Shown piece after piece: positions 24,207 through 33,311 of a stretch of DNA of 53,312 nt (the stretch's first letter is position 1; each line of letters starts with the position of its first letter). The notes beneath the pieces were generated by a model. That model was not told the origin of the DNA. It made no database searches and was given only the letters and a program-made list of their open reading frames with translations. The stretch spans positions 1 through 53,312 of the forward strand of contig CAZHRC010000016.1 of assembly GCA_964533865.1 (NCBI GenBank). Direction: 5' to 3'. The position numbers and the translations under genes are program-made. Source of the stretch: CAZHRC01 sp964533865. Its GTDB lineage: Bacteria > Bacillota > Clostridia > Tissierellales > Peptoniphilaceae.

Positions 24207-27200
24207 ATGGGTAATATTAAAAATTTTAAGAAGGTATTGGTCGCCAACCGAGGCGAGATCGCCATCCGCATTATTCGCGCATGTCGCGAACTCGGCATAC
24301 GAACCATAGCCATTTATACAAAAGAGGACGAAACCGCTCTCTTTAGAACCAAGGCTGACGAGTCCTACTTAATTGGACATGGCAAATCCGCCATCGACGC
24401 TTACTTAGACATCGACGGCATCGTCGAGCTGGCCGTCAATAAAGGCGCCGATGCGATTCACCCAGGTTATGGGTTCTTGTCTGAAAACGATGAGTTTGCA
24501 AAGGCGTGCGCGGCTAAGGGGATAGTTTTTATCGGCCCACGGGTCGACATATTGGAACGATTAGGCGATAAAATCCAATCAAAGATCGTTGCCAGAGAAG
24601 CTGGGGTACCCACGATCCCCGGCGTTGAAAAACCGATTCATTCAGAAGCCGAAGCCATGGAATTTGCCGCGTTTTGTGGCTATCCTGTCATGGTCAAGGC
24701 CGCAGCAGGCGGTGGCGGGCGCGGTATGCGCATCGTCTATGACGAAGAACACTTGATCGATGCTTTTGCCAGTGCCCAAAGCGAAGCGCGCAAAGCCTTT
24801 GGCATCGACGATATGTTCATTGAAAAATACGTCGCATCGCCAAAACACATCGAAGTACAAATCCTAGGCGACCACTACGGTAACGTGGTCCACCTTTATG
24901 AAAGAGATTGCTCCATCCAACGTCGCCACCAAAAAGTGGTGGAATTCACCCCTGCTTTTGCCCTGCCCGTCGAAGTGCGCGATCGAATCTGCGCCGACGC
25001 GGTCAAGATCGCAAAGTCGGTAAACTACGTCAATGCGGGGACGGTGGAATTTTTGGTCGATGCTGACTTTAACCACTTTTTCATCGAAGTGAACCCTCGG
25101 GTTCAAGTAGAGCACACTATCACGGAACTTGTCACCGATATCGACATCGTCCAATCTCAAATTCGCATCGCCGAAGGACACGCCCTCGATTCTTACACCA
25201 TCGGCATACCCAACCAAGAGGCGATCAGCCTGCGCGGCTACGCCATCCAGTGTCGCGTCACCACAGAAGACCCGGCAAACAACTTCGCTCCCGACACGGG
25301 AAGAATCGACGTGTACCGCAGTGGGTCAGGGTTTGGGGTGCGCTTAGACGGCGGCAACGGCTATACCGGGGCAGTGATTAGCCCCTACTACGACAGCTTG
25401 CTGGTCAAGGTCACCACACAGTCGAGAACCTTTGAAGATGCCATCGCAAAGTCGATCCGATCTCTCCGCGAAATGCGCATTTCCGGGGTAAAAACAAACA
25501 TCGGCTTCTTGCTCAACCTCCTCAACTCGCCAGACTTTTCCATGGGGATTTGCGATACCAATTACATCGCCAACCACCCAGAACTCGTCCAAGTGCGCCC
25601 GCGAAACGACGTGGAACTCAAAGTGTTGACCCATATTGGCGAAATTGTCGTCAACGACAAAAAACGCATCACCAAAGGGTTTGACGTGCCGGTGATTCCA
25701 CAATTTGAAAAACCAGACAACCTCTTTGGCACACGCCAGATATTGGAAGAGCGCGGTCCTGAAGGGTTGATCCAGTGGATCAAAGACCAAGAAAAGCTCC
25801 TACTCACCGATACCACTATGCGCGATGCGCACCAATCTCTGATGGCAACGCGCATGCGCACCCGCGATATGGTCCAAGTCGCCGAAGCCATCTCCACAGG
25901 AGCCAGCCAGCTATTTTCCTTAGAAATGTGGGGCGGAGCGACCTTTGATGTGAGCTATCGCTTCCTCGGCGAATCCCCATGGGTGCGCCTAGATCGGTTG
26001 CGCAAAAAAATCCCGAACATTCTGTTCCAAATGCTTTTACGCGGAAACAATACGGTAGGCTACACCAACTACCCCGACAACGTGGTTCGCAAATTTATCG
26101 AAGAAGCGGCAAAAAGCGGCATCGATATTTTCCGTATCTTTGACTCCCTCAACTGGATAGAAGGTATGCGCCAACCCATCGAGCTCGTTCGCGAACAAGG
26201 AAAAGTCGCTGAGGGTACCATCTGCTATACGGGAGATATTCTCAACGGTTATCGCGATAAATACTCGATTATTTACTACATTAAAAAGGCAAAAGAACTG
26301 GAGCGCGCTGGTGCTCACCTTATCGGCATCAAAGACATGGCTGGGTTGTTGAAGCCATATGCGGCTAAAAAACTCATCCGCTCGTTGAAAAACGAAGTGA
26401 GCCTACCCATCCATCTCCACACCCACGATACCACTGGAAACGGCGTGGCAACCGTGATCATGGCAGCAGAAGCTGGAGTGGACATCGCAGATACCGCATT
26501 CAATGCGATGAGCGGGCTCACCAGCCAACCTGCGCTAAACTCCGTGGTGGCTGCCCTTCAAAACACCGAACGCAACACCGGCATCGACCTTGAAAAAACA
26601 GACGACATCTCCAACTACTGGGCGTCTGTGCGCCAAGTCTACGCCAACTTTGAGTCGGAGCTAAAATCCGGGTCTACCGAGATTTACAAATACGAAATCC
26701 CAGGCGGTCAATACTCCAACCTGAAACCTCAAGTGGAAAGTTTTGGCCTTGGCCATCGATTCAAGGACGTCAAGGAAATGTATCGCACAGTCAACATGAT
26801 GATGGGCGACATCGTCAAAGTCACCCCCTCTTCCAAAATGGTGGGCGACATGGCGATCTTCATGATCCAAAACGACCTCACCCCGGAAAACATTCTGGAA
26901 AAAGGCAAGTTTTACGACTACCCAGATTCGGTTATCTCCTATATGAAAGGTATGATGGGCCAACCAGACGGCGGATTCCCAAAAGAGCTACAAGCGATGA
27001 TCTTAAAAGGCGAAACGCCAATCACCGTACGCCCAGGGGAGCTTTTGGATCCCGTGGATTTTGACGCCATTGCAAAACACCTCAAGAAAACCTTCAAAAT
27101 CGACGCCAGCGCGCGCCAACTCGTCAGCGCAGCGTTGTATCCAAAGGTCTACGATGATTATCGCAAAAACAAAAAAGACAAAGGCAACCTTTCAGGCATG

Positions 27201-27653
27201 GGCTCGGATATTTACTTCCACGGCCTAAACGAAGGGGAAACCTGCCAAGTTGAAATCGAAGAAGGCAAGACCTTGATCGTCTCCTTGGTCGCCATCGGCA
27301 AACTCCAAGAAGACGGCTACCGTGCATTGGACTTTGAAGTTAACGGCAACCGCAGACAGATCCGAGTCAAGGATTTGGAGGCGTCGAAAAATAACATCAG
27401 CGAAAGTTTTGTCCAAATGGTCGACCCCGAAGACCCGACCTCCATCGGCGCTTCCATACCGGGAACGGTATTGAGGATCAACGTGGAAAAAGGATCGGTC
27501 GTCAAAGCCGGGGATCATCTCATGGTAATCGAAGCGATGAAGATGGAAACCAACATCGTCACCTCCGTCGACGGCGTAGTGGACGAATTGCTCGTCAAAG
27601 AAGGCGAAACCGTCCTTTCTGATCAATTAGTGGTGAAGTTGGCAAAAGAATAG
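24207..27653 (+). CDS. pyc: Pyruvate carboxylase
   Basis: The product has 1148 residues, the full single-chain length. Biotin carboxylase at about 1-450 has the ATP-grasp loop AAAGGGGRGMRIV; the carboxyltransferase from about 530 begins LLLTDTTMRDAHQSLMATRMRT; the C-terminal biotinyl domain carries EAMKMETN with the biotinylated Lys at 1112. It makes oxaloacetate from pyruvate, bicarbonate and ATP for amino-acid synthesis and the incomplete TCA pathway. AACAGGAGG precedes the ATG and a strong terminator follows. No frameshift or missing motif is visible. Confidence 0.97.
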   Translation: MGNIKNFKKVLVANRGEIAIRIIRACRELGIRTIAIYTKEDETALFRTKADESYLIGHGKSAIDAYLDIDGIVELAVNKGADAIHPGYGFLSENDEFAKACAAKGIVFIGPRVDILERLGDKIQSKIVAREAGVPTIPGVEKPIHSEAEAMEFAAFCGYPVMVKAAAGGGGRGMRIVYDEEHLIDAFASAQSEARKAFGIDDMFIEKYVASPKHIEVQILGDHYGNVVHLYERDCSIQRRHQKVVEFTPAFALPVEVRDRICADAVKIAKSVNYVNAGTVEFLVDADFNHFFIEVNPRVQVEHTITELVTDIDIVQSQIRIAEGHALDSYTIGIPNQEAISLRGYAIQCRVTTEDPANNFAPDTGRIDVYRSGSGFGVRLDGGNGYTGAVISPYYDSLLVKVTTQSRTFEDAIAKSIRSLREMRISGVKTNIGFLLNLLNSPDFSMGICDTNYIANHPELVQVRPRNDVELKVLTHIGEIVVNDKKRITKGFDVPVIPQFEKPDNLFGTRQILEERGPEGLIQWIKDQEKLLLTDTTMRDAHQSLMATRMRTRDMVQVAEAISTGASQLFSLEMWGGATFDVSYRFLGESPWVRLDRLRKKIPNILFQMLLRGNNTVGYTNYPDNVVRKFIEEAAKSGIDIFRIFDSLNWIEGMRQPIELVREQGKVAEGTICYTGDILNGYRDKYSIIYYIKKAKELERAGAHLIGIKDMAGLLKPYAAKKLIRSLKNEVSLPIHLHTHDTTGNGVATVIMAAEAGVDIADTAFNAMSGLTSQPALNSVVAALQNTERNTGIDLEKTDDISNYWASVRQVYANFESELKSGSTEIYKYEIPGGQYSNLKPQVESFGLGHRFKDVKEMYRTVNMMMGDIVKVTPSSKMVGDMAIFMIQNDLTPENILEKGKFYDYPDSVISYMKGMMGQPDGGFPKELQAMILKGETPITVRPGELLDPVDFDAIAKHLKKTFKIDASARQLVSAALYPKVYDDYRKNKKDKGNLSGMGSDIYFHGLNEGETCQVEIEEGKTLIVSLVAIGKLQEDGYRALDFEVNGNRRQIRVKDLEASKNNISESFVQMVDPEDPTSIGASIPGTVLRINVEKGSVVKAGDHLMVIEAMKMETNIVTSVDGVVDELLVKEGETVLSDQLVVKLAKE

Positions 27654-27678
27654 CAGTCTCGATCGGAAGGTCGTATGA

Positions 27679-27712
27679 AAAGCCCAAGGGTGGTGTCACC
27701 CTTGGGCTTTTT
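27679..27712 (+). terminator. Terminator of pyc
   Basis: AGCCCAAGGGTG and CACCCTTGGGCT form a 12-base perfect stem with a four-base loop and end in five Ts. Confidence 0.92.
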
Positions 27713-27801
27713 GGTTGTTTGGTTCTTTGATTGGCGTGGGTTGATCTGTGGAGAAGGACGGCGTGCAATCGTTTTGGGCGTAGTGATATCGACCCTCGCC
27801 G

Positions 27802-28365
27802 TTGACCTTGACCTTGGCTCCATCTCCGAGGGAGCTGGCTGTGCAGCAGACTGAGGGAGGGGTTTGACCTTATTTCTTGACCTTGACCTTTGACCTAAAA
27901 AAGGTACGCCACTACCGTGGCGAAAGACGATGGAGAGAAAACCCTCCCTCAGTCTCGGCAAAGGACGGCCGAGACAGCTCCCTCGGGGATGGAGCCTGAC
28001 GGACGCCACCCTTTGGGTGGCTGATAGGACCATGCCATTCATGCCCTTGATCTTGACCTTAATCCCTTGACCTTCACGTGCCGCAGGCACACTTCACGTG
28101 CGTAGCACTCTTCACATGCCCGAAGGGCATACTTCACGTGCCGCAAGGCACACTTCACGTGGCACGTCCTTCGCCACACTATTGACCTTGGCTCCATCTC
28201 CGAGGGAGCTGGCTGTGCAGCAGACTGAGGGAGGGGTTTGACCTTATTTCTTGACCTTGACCTTAATCCTTTGACCTTCACGTGCGAAGCACTCTTCACA
28301 TGCCCGTAGGGCATACTTCACGTGCCCGAAGGGCACTTTTCACGTGGCACGTCCTTCGCCACACC
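27802..28365 (-). repeat. Repeat cluster R4 (read on minus: D, A, D, inverted B, A)
   Basis: This is a large cluster between pyc and the second ABC importer. A units are near 27814-27865 and 28189-28240 (minus), a B unit near 27935-28025 in the opposite orientation, and two D blocks near 28070-28180 and 28275-28365, each with several CACGTG-linked stem loops. The two A units here share a variant loop (TGTGCAGCAGACTG). No gene is supported in the cluster; the reading frames are low complexity. Confidence 0.85.
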
Positions 28366-28413
28366 ATCCCCCTTCCCCGTTAATCCATTCACATTGATTG
28401 CCTCCTGCTGTTG

Positions 28414-28442
28414 TTGTAGAACAAGCGGTTCTATGATAAAAT
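28414..28442 (+). promoter_or_regulatory. Promoter of the second ABC importer operon
   Basis: TTGTAG (28414-28419) and TAAAAT (28437-28442) are 17 bases apart. A 15-base inverted repeat (AGACGT, TTT, ACGTCT; 28457-28471) lies just downstream and could be an operator. Confidence 0.6.
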
Positions 28443-28497
28443 AGATAGGATTAAACAGACGTTTTACGTCTAATATTACATTACAAAGGGGAGAATT

Positions 28498-29328
28498 ATG
28501 AAAAAGTACAGTAAGTTATTGGCGATTTTAGTCGTCTTGACTCTGGTCCTTACTGCCTGTGGGAGTAAAGAGGATAACCTTTTTAGAGTCGGCATGGAGG
28601 CTGCTTACCCGCCTTTTAACTGGACTCAACTCGATGACTCTAACGGCGCAGTCAAAATCGAAGGCAATGATGAATACGCCGGCGGATACGATGTGGAGTT
28701 TGCGAAGAAGATCGCTGAAGGCCTTGGCAAAAAACTGGTCATCGTCAAAACCGAATGGGACGGATTGCCTCCAGGTGTTCAATCGGGTAAAATCGATGCG
28801 ATTATCGCTGGGATGAGCCCAACAGAAGAACGTAAACAAGTCATCGACTTTTCCGATGTTTACTACACTTCCGACCTCGTCGTCGTAGTCAAAAAAGGTA
28901 GCCCATTTGAACAAGCAAAAACCCTTGCTGAACTCTCCGGTGCAAAATTGACCGGACAGTTAAACACGTTCCACTACACGGTTATCGATCAAATCCCAGG
29001 CGTGGTAAAAGACGTTGCCCTTGAAAACTTCGCCACTATGCGCGTCGCCCTTCAAGCTGGCTCTATCGACGGATACGTCTCCGAGCGCCCCGAAGCCATC
29101 AGCGCGACCAGCGCCAATCCAGATCTCACTTTTGTCACTTTTGATGAAGGCAAGGGATTTGCGACAGATACGGACGATACCGCCATCGCTGTCGGCGTTA
29201 AGAAAGACAGCCCACTAACCGAAAAAATCAACGAAATCCTCAAAGGGATCTCCGAAGAGGAACGCAAGACGATTATGGATAATGCCATAAAGAATCAACC
29301 CAGCGAACAAGCCACCCAGTCTGAGTAA
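28498..29328 (+). CDS. Polar amino-acid ABC transporter substrate-binding lipoprotein
   Basis: The product has 276 residues with lipobox LTAC (Cys21) and a family-3 binding-protein fold: FRVGMEAAYPPFNWTQ starts the first lobe, and GYDVEFAKKIAEGLGKKL and the DAIIAGMSPTEERKQVIDFSD motif are diagnostic. Its ligand is likely a polar or basic amino acid (glutamine/arginine group). It heads an operon with a permease and an ATPase. Only one permease gene is present, implying a homodimeric channel. A 23-base intergenic stem-loop follows the stop. Confidence 0.9.
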   Translation: MKKYSKLLAILVVLTLVLTACGSKEDNLFRVGMEAAYPPFNWTQLDDSNGAVKIEGNDEYAGGYDVEFAKKIAEGLGKKLVIVKTEWDGLPPGVQSGKIDAIIAGMSPTEERKQVIDFSDVYYTSDLVVVVKKGSPFEQAKTLAELSGAKLTGQLNTFHYTVIDQIPGVVKDVALENFATMRVALQAGSIDGYVSERPEAISATSANPDLTFVTFDEGKGFATDTDDTAIAVGVKKDSPLTEKINEILKGISEEERKTIMDNAIKNQPSEQATQSE

Positions 29329-29335
29329 CCATATG

Positions 29336-29358
29336 CGCCACTTCACCTCGAAGTGGCG
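29336..29358 (+). other. Intercistronic stem-loop after the binding-protein gene
   Basis: CGCCACTTC and GAAGTGGCG pair over nine bases without a T-run. Such loops commonly stabilise the binding-protein message relative to the permease and ATPase messages. Confidence 0.65.
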
Positions 29359-29397
29359 ACATTTATCTGTTCGCTACTGTACTGTAGGAGAGTTATT

Positions 29398-30126
29398 ATG
29401 AGTTTTCAAATTATTCAAACCATCGCTTCAAAATACATGCCCATGCTAATAAGCGGTGCTGGCATGACCATGTTCATCGCCTTGACCGGTACTTTAATCG
29501 GCCTGGTCATCGGTTTGATCATCGGCGTCATCCGCACCATACCTCAAATCAAAAGCGGCGCACGCAACATTGCCCTAAAAGTCGTCAACGCCATCTTGTC
29601 CTTTTACGTCGAGTTTTTCCGTGGGACCCCGATGATCGTTCAATCCATGGTCATCTATTACGGATCCTTGTTGTTTTTTGGTATCGAAATGGACCGCACC
29701 TTTGCGGCGGTTTTCATCGTCTCCATCAACACAGGCGCCTACATGGCAGAGATCGTCCGCGGCGGCATCGTCTCCATCGATCCTGGGCAGTTTGAAGCAG
29801 CGCAAGCCATCGGAATGACCCACTGGCAAACCATGTCCAATGTCATCATTCCCCAAGTGGTGCGCAACATCCTTCCAGCGACGGGCAATGAATTTGTCAT
29901 CAACATTAAAGACACCTCCGTGCTCAACGTCATTGGTGTCACTGAGCTATTTTTTCAAACCAAAACCATTTCTGGTGCGACATTTAACTATTTTGAGACC
30001 TATTTTATCGCCTGTATCATCTACTTTGTCCTCACCTTTACCATCACCCGATTGTTGAGGCTTTTAGAACGCAAAATGGATGGGCCGGCAAGCTATCAAC
30101 TGGTCGATGAAGCGGCGAGAAGATAA
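29398..30126 (+). CDS. Polar amino-acid ABC transporter permease
   Basis: The start is the ATG at 29398, after AGGAGAG; the longer frame has no site. The 242-residue product has about five TM segments. The coupling loop GGIVSIDPGQFEAAQAIGM (about 130-150) contains the EAA motif that binds the ATPase. It is the only permease of the operon. Start to ATPase distance is short (nine bases from stop to the next ATG). Confidence 0.9.
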   Translation: MSFQIIQTIASKYMPMLISGAGMTMFIALTGTLIGLVIGLIIGVIRTIPQIKSGARNIALKVVNAILSFYVEFFRGTPMIVQSMVIYYGSLLFFGIEMDRTFAAVFIVSINTGAYMAEIVRGGIVSIDPGQFEAAQAIGMTHWQTMSNVIIPQVVRNILPATGNEFVINIKDTSVLNVIGVTELFFQTKTISGATFNYFETYFIACIIYFVLTFTITRLLRLLERKMDGPASYQLVDEAARR

Positions 30127-30135
30127 GGAGAGGTT

Positions 30136-30870
30136 ATGGAACATATACTAGAAGTTCGCCATTTGGTCAAAAAATTTGGCGACAACGAAGTCTTGAAAGA
30201 CATTGATTTTACCGTAGACAAAGGCGAAGTGGTGTGCATCATCGGCGCTTCAGGCTCGGGCAAATCCACACTCCTTCGTTGTATCAATTTATTGGAGACC
30301 CCCACCGCTGGTGAAATCGTCTACCGCGGGGAAAACATACTAGACGACTCCCACGACATCCCGGAGTACCGCTCTAAACTCGGCATGGTCTTTCAACAGT
30401 TTAACCTGTTTAACAACCTGGACGTGTTGAAAAACTGTACCGTGGGCCAGGAAAAAGTCTTAAAACGCAACCCAGAAGAGGCCAAGCGCATCGCCATCGA
30501 AAACCTGCAAAAAGTCGGCATGGATCGCTACATTCACGCAAAGCCACGCCAAATCTCCGGCGGCCAAAAACAGCGCGTCGCCATCGCTAGATCCCTCTCC
30601 ATGAACCCCGACGTATTGCTCTTTGACGAGCCCACCTCGGCACTGGATCCCGAAATGGTAGGAGACGTGCTCCAAGTCATGAAAGTCCTCGCCAAATCCG
30701 GATTGACCATGCTTGTGGTAACCCATGAAATGGACTTTGCCAAAGAAGTCTCGGATCGCGTCGTCTTCATGGACAAAGGCGTCATCGCCGAAGAAGGGCC
30801 TCCAGAGCAGATTTTTGAGAACCCGAAAGAAGCGCGCACCAAAGAGTTCTTGCAAAGAATTCTAAAATAA
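30136..30870 (+). CDS. Polar amino-acid ABC transporter ATP-binding protein
   Basis: The product has 244 residues with Walker A GASGSGKST (37-45), Q-loop FQQFN, signature SGGQKQR (141-147) and Walker B VLLFDE (160-165), followed by PTSALDPEMV. It is a typical GlnQ-type subunit. AAGGAGAGG precedes its start. It ends the operon at a strong two-way terminator. Confidence 0.93.
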   Translation: MEHILEVRHLVKKFGDNEVLKDIDFTVDKGEVVCIIGASGSGKSTLLRCINLLETPTAGEIVYRGENILDDSHDIPEYRSKLGMVFQQFNLFNNLDVLKNCTVGQEKVLKRNPEEAKRIAIENLQKVGMDRYIHAKPRQISGGQKQRVAIARSLSMNPDVLLFDEPTSALDPEMVGDVLQVMKVLAKSGLTMLVVTHEMDFAKEVSDRVVFMDKGVIAEEGPPEQIFENPKEARTKEFLQRILK

Positions 30871-30902
30871 TGCTTCATCACTTCGTTAGAACCACAAAAA
30901 GA

Positions 30903-30949
30903 GAGCCGATTTTAAAGCGTAATGCTTTAAAATCGGCTCTTGTTTTTTT
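30903..30949. terminator. Bidirectional terminator between the ABC operon and the BlaI-type gene
   Basis: GAGCCGATTTTAAAGC pairs with its complement around a five-base loop. On the plus side TTGTTTTTTT follows; on the minus side TCTCTTTTT follows. It can end transcription from both directions, which suits the convergent genes. Confidence 0.9.
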
Positions 30950-30951
30950 GT

Positions 30952-31326
30952 TTACTTGCGATAATTATCTAAGGCTGACTTTAGCGCTGCTAACTCGTCG
31001 TCGCTCAACTCCTGGTCTTTTAAAAAGGCCGTGAAAAATTGATAGACCGAGCCATTAAACGTGTTATCGATCAGCTCATTGACCACCTTACCCGCTAATT
31101 CTTCTTTGTGAACTTCAGGTTTGATCGTGTAATTTGGATAGCGTCTACTAATAAACCCTTTCTTTAGCAATCGTGTAAAATAGACATAGTTTGAGGTTTT
31201 TTGCCACCCGTATTTATCAATGAGGATATCAGACACTTCTTTTGCCGTAATCTCCCCATTCTCGTCGGTGTAGTTTTCATCCCAAATAATATCCATCACT
31301 TTTGCTTCACTATCGGATAGTTGCAT
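30952..31326 (-). CDS. BlaI/MecI/CopY-family transcriptional repressor
   Basis: The product has 124 residues: MQLSDSEAKVMDIIWDE opens the winged helix of the family, then ITAKEVSDILIDKYGWQKTSNYVYFTRLLKKGFISRR and the C-terminal dimer region (TAFLKDQELSDDELAALKSAL). GGAGGA precedes the ATG. In the class these repressors are released by BlaR1-type proteases or metals; no BlaR1/MecR1 gene or beta-lactamase is adjacent. Its own promoter carries an inverted repeat that could be its operator, suggesting autoregulation. Confidence 0.85.
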   Translation of the reverse strand: MQLSDSEAKVMDIIWDENYTDENGEITAKEVSDILIDKYGWQKTSNYVYFTRLLKKGFISRRYPNYTIKPEVHKEELAGKVVNELIDNTFNGSVYQFFTAFLKDQELSDDELAALKSALDNYRK

Positions 31327-31418
31327 GTTCTTCCTCCTAATGTATTTCTTAAGACGATATCATCGATAAGTCTCTTTACGGATGTGGCTCTTGTCACATC
31401 TTATTCAAGTCAAATTCA

Positions 31419-31467
31419 GTGACTTAAAGTCACGAACACCTATTACTATAGTTATCTGATATGTCAA
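31419..31467 (-). promoter_or_regulatory. Promoter and operator-like inverted repeat of the BlaI-type gene
   Basis: TTGACA (31462-31467) and TAATAG (31440-31445) are 16 bases apart on the minus strand. GTGACT-TAA-AGTCAC (31419-31433) lies at the predicted transcription start, a usual place for a repressor site. A second inverted pair, GATGTG...CACATC, is at 31381-31400. Confidence 0.6.
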
Positions 31468-31734
31468 CTCCTGTTAATTGTAATCCTAACAACAGATGTT
31501 GTCAAGGTGTAAATAGGATTTTTTTGAATGTTTTTCCGCAGATTATACATTATTTCCCTAATAGCCATCGAGTTGTATTTTGATACTAAACGAGTTGATA
31601 ACAGTCGTTCATAAAGATTTACTGCAGTAGATGATTGATGTTTGTATCGTATTGTTATGCAGTATATCTCCTGTATTTCCCATGGGCTCGATAGGTTTTT
31701 AAGTTATTATGGAATATTATTCGAAGGGTGGATA
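31468..31734. other. AT-rich intergenic stretch, no feature seen
   Basis: Between the BlaI promoter and repeat cluster R5 I see no open frame with a ribosome-binding site and no strong terminator or RNA structure. Confidence 0.6.
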
Positions 31735-31968
31735 TGGTGTGGCGAAGGATGTGCCATGTGAAGTGTGACTTCGGCACGTGAAGGTCCAAGATTAAGGTCA
31801 AGGCCCTCCCTCCGAGTCGGCAAAGGACACGCCGACCCACCTCCCTCGAAGATGGAGGCTAAGGGCAGGGGCAAGGTCAAAAGACAAAGTCAAAACCCTC
31901 CCTCAGTCTGCTGCGCAGACAACTCCCTCGGAGATGGAGTCAAGGTCAAGGGCAAGGCCATGGGATGA
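31735..31968 (+). repeat. Repeat cluster R5 (D, C, A)
   Basis: The cluster has a D unit (31735-31790), a C unit near 31803-31860 (CCGAGTCGGC...GCCGACCC) and an A unit near 31895-31945, all plus orientation, ending about 25 bases from the metY stop. The spacer hexamers AAGGTC/AAGGGC are the same as elsewhere. Confidence 0.8.
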
Positions 31969-31994
31969 CGACCAAGGTCTTTCCCGCCTTTTCT

Positions 31995-33296
31995 CTACCC
32001 CTTCAACGCCTCTTCCAAATCCTCAATAATATCAGCCACATTCTCTATCCCAATCGACAACCGTACCGTATTGGGTCGGATTCCCGATTCTTCCAATTCC
32101 CCTGGTGTCATTTGGGAGTGTGTGGTCGATGCGGGATGGATAACGAGGGATTTGACGTCGGCGACGTTGGCTAGGAGGGAGAAAAGCTCAAGGTTATCGA
32201 TGAACGCTTTCGCTTCTTTCTCACCACCTACAATATCAAAGGTAAAAATCGATCCTCCGCCGTTGGGGAAATAAGAAGCATAGAGATCTTTTTGCAAAGG
32301 GTCTTTGGTCACTGATGGGTGATTAACTCGCTCGACTTTAGGATGGTTGGCTAAAAAATCTACCACTTTCAACGAGTTCTCGACGTGGCGCTCCACTCGG
32401 ATCGACAAGGTTTCTAAGCCTTGGAGGAACAAAAACGCATGGAATGGCGACAGCGTTGCTCCGGTGTCTCTAAGCAAGGTGGCGCGGATTTTTGTGACGA
32501 AGGCAGCAGGACCCACAGCCTCTGTAAAGCTGATACCATGATAGCTTGGATCCGGTTTGGTCAAGGCGTCAAACTTTCCAGACGCTTTCCAATCAAAGGT
32601 CCCGCTCTCGATAATCACCCCTCCGATGGTGGTGCCGTGGCCTCCGATAAATTTCGTCGCAGAGTGAACGACGATGTCCGCCCCGTGTTCAAAAGGTCGC
32701 ACCAAAAACGGCGTAGCAAAGGTGTTATCCACAACGAGGGGTATCCCAGCGCTGTGGGCGATGGCGGATAGACTCTCTAAATCGGTAACGTCGGAGTTGG
32801 GATTACCTAAGGTCTCCACATAAATAGCCTTGGTGTTTTCCCCGATCGCCCCTTTGACTTCTTCTATGTCAAAAGGATCGACAAAAGTCGTTGCAATACC
32901 ATATCGAGGTAGAGTGTGAAGTAACAGGTTGTAGGAGCCACCATAGATGTTCTTTGCCGCTACGATATGATCGCCTCCACCTGCTAAGGTCATTAACGTA
33001 TAGGTAATAGCCGCTGCGCCCGATGCTACCGCCAAAGCCGCCGAACCGCCTTCTAATGCTGCCATTCTCTTTTCAAACACATCTTGAGTCGGGTTGGTCA
33101 ACCGACCGTAAATATTTCCCGCATCCGCCAATCCAAATCGCGCTTCAGCATGTGCTGCATCGCGAAAAACATAGGAACTGGTTTGGTAAATCGGCACCGC
33201 TCGTGCATCGGTGACTGGGTCTGGGCTTTCTTGTCCCACGTGTACTTGTAAGGTTTCAAATTTCAACTGACGTTGATTTCTCGTTTTTTTAGCCAT
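31995..33296 (-). CDS. metY: O-acetylhomoserine (thiol)-lyase / sulfhydrylase
   Basis: The product has 433 residues, a PLP enzyme of the Cys/Met metabolism family. It contains FETLQVHVGQ at the start, TNPTQDVFEKRMAALEGG, VVDNTFATPFLVRPFEHGAD and the PLP lysine in HSATKFIGGHG (about Lys215). The length and the N-terminal pattern fit the longer O-acetylhomoserine sulfhydrylase type rather than CBL/MetB. It makes homocysteine from O-acetylhomoserine and sulfide. It is 15 bases downstream of cysK, so both are co-transcribed from the Cys-leader promoter. Confidence 0.9.
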   Translation of the reverse strand: MAKKTRNQRQLKFETLQVHVGQESPDPVTDARAVPIYQTSSYVFRDAAHAEARFGLADAGNIYGRLTNPTQDVFEKRMAALEGGSAALAVASGAAAITYTLMTLAGGGDHIVAAKNIYGGSYNLLLHTLPRYGIATTFVDPFDIEEVKGAIGENTKAIYVETLGNPNSDVTDLESLSAIAHSAGIPLVVDNTFATPFLVRPFEHGADIVVHSATKFIGGHGTTIGGVIIESGTFDWKASGKFDALTKPDPSYHGISFTEAVGPAAFVTKIRATLLRDTGATLSPFHAFLFLQGLETLSIRVERHVENSLKVVDFLANHPKVERVNHPSVTKDPLQKDLYASYFPNGGGSIFTFDIVGGEKEAKAFIDNLELFSLLANVADVKSLVIHPASTTHSQMTPGELEESGIRPNTVRLSIGIENVADIIEDLEEALKG

Positions 33297-33311
33297 AATA
33301 TCTCCTTTAGA

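Noticed and set aside
27802..28365. CRISPR array or tracrRNA-like array
   Set aside because: The repeats are palindromic modules with variable order and no uniform unique spacers, and there are no cas genes.
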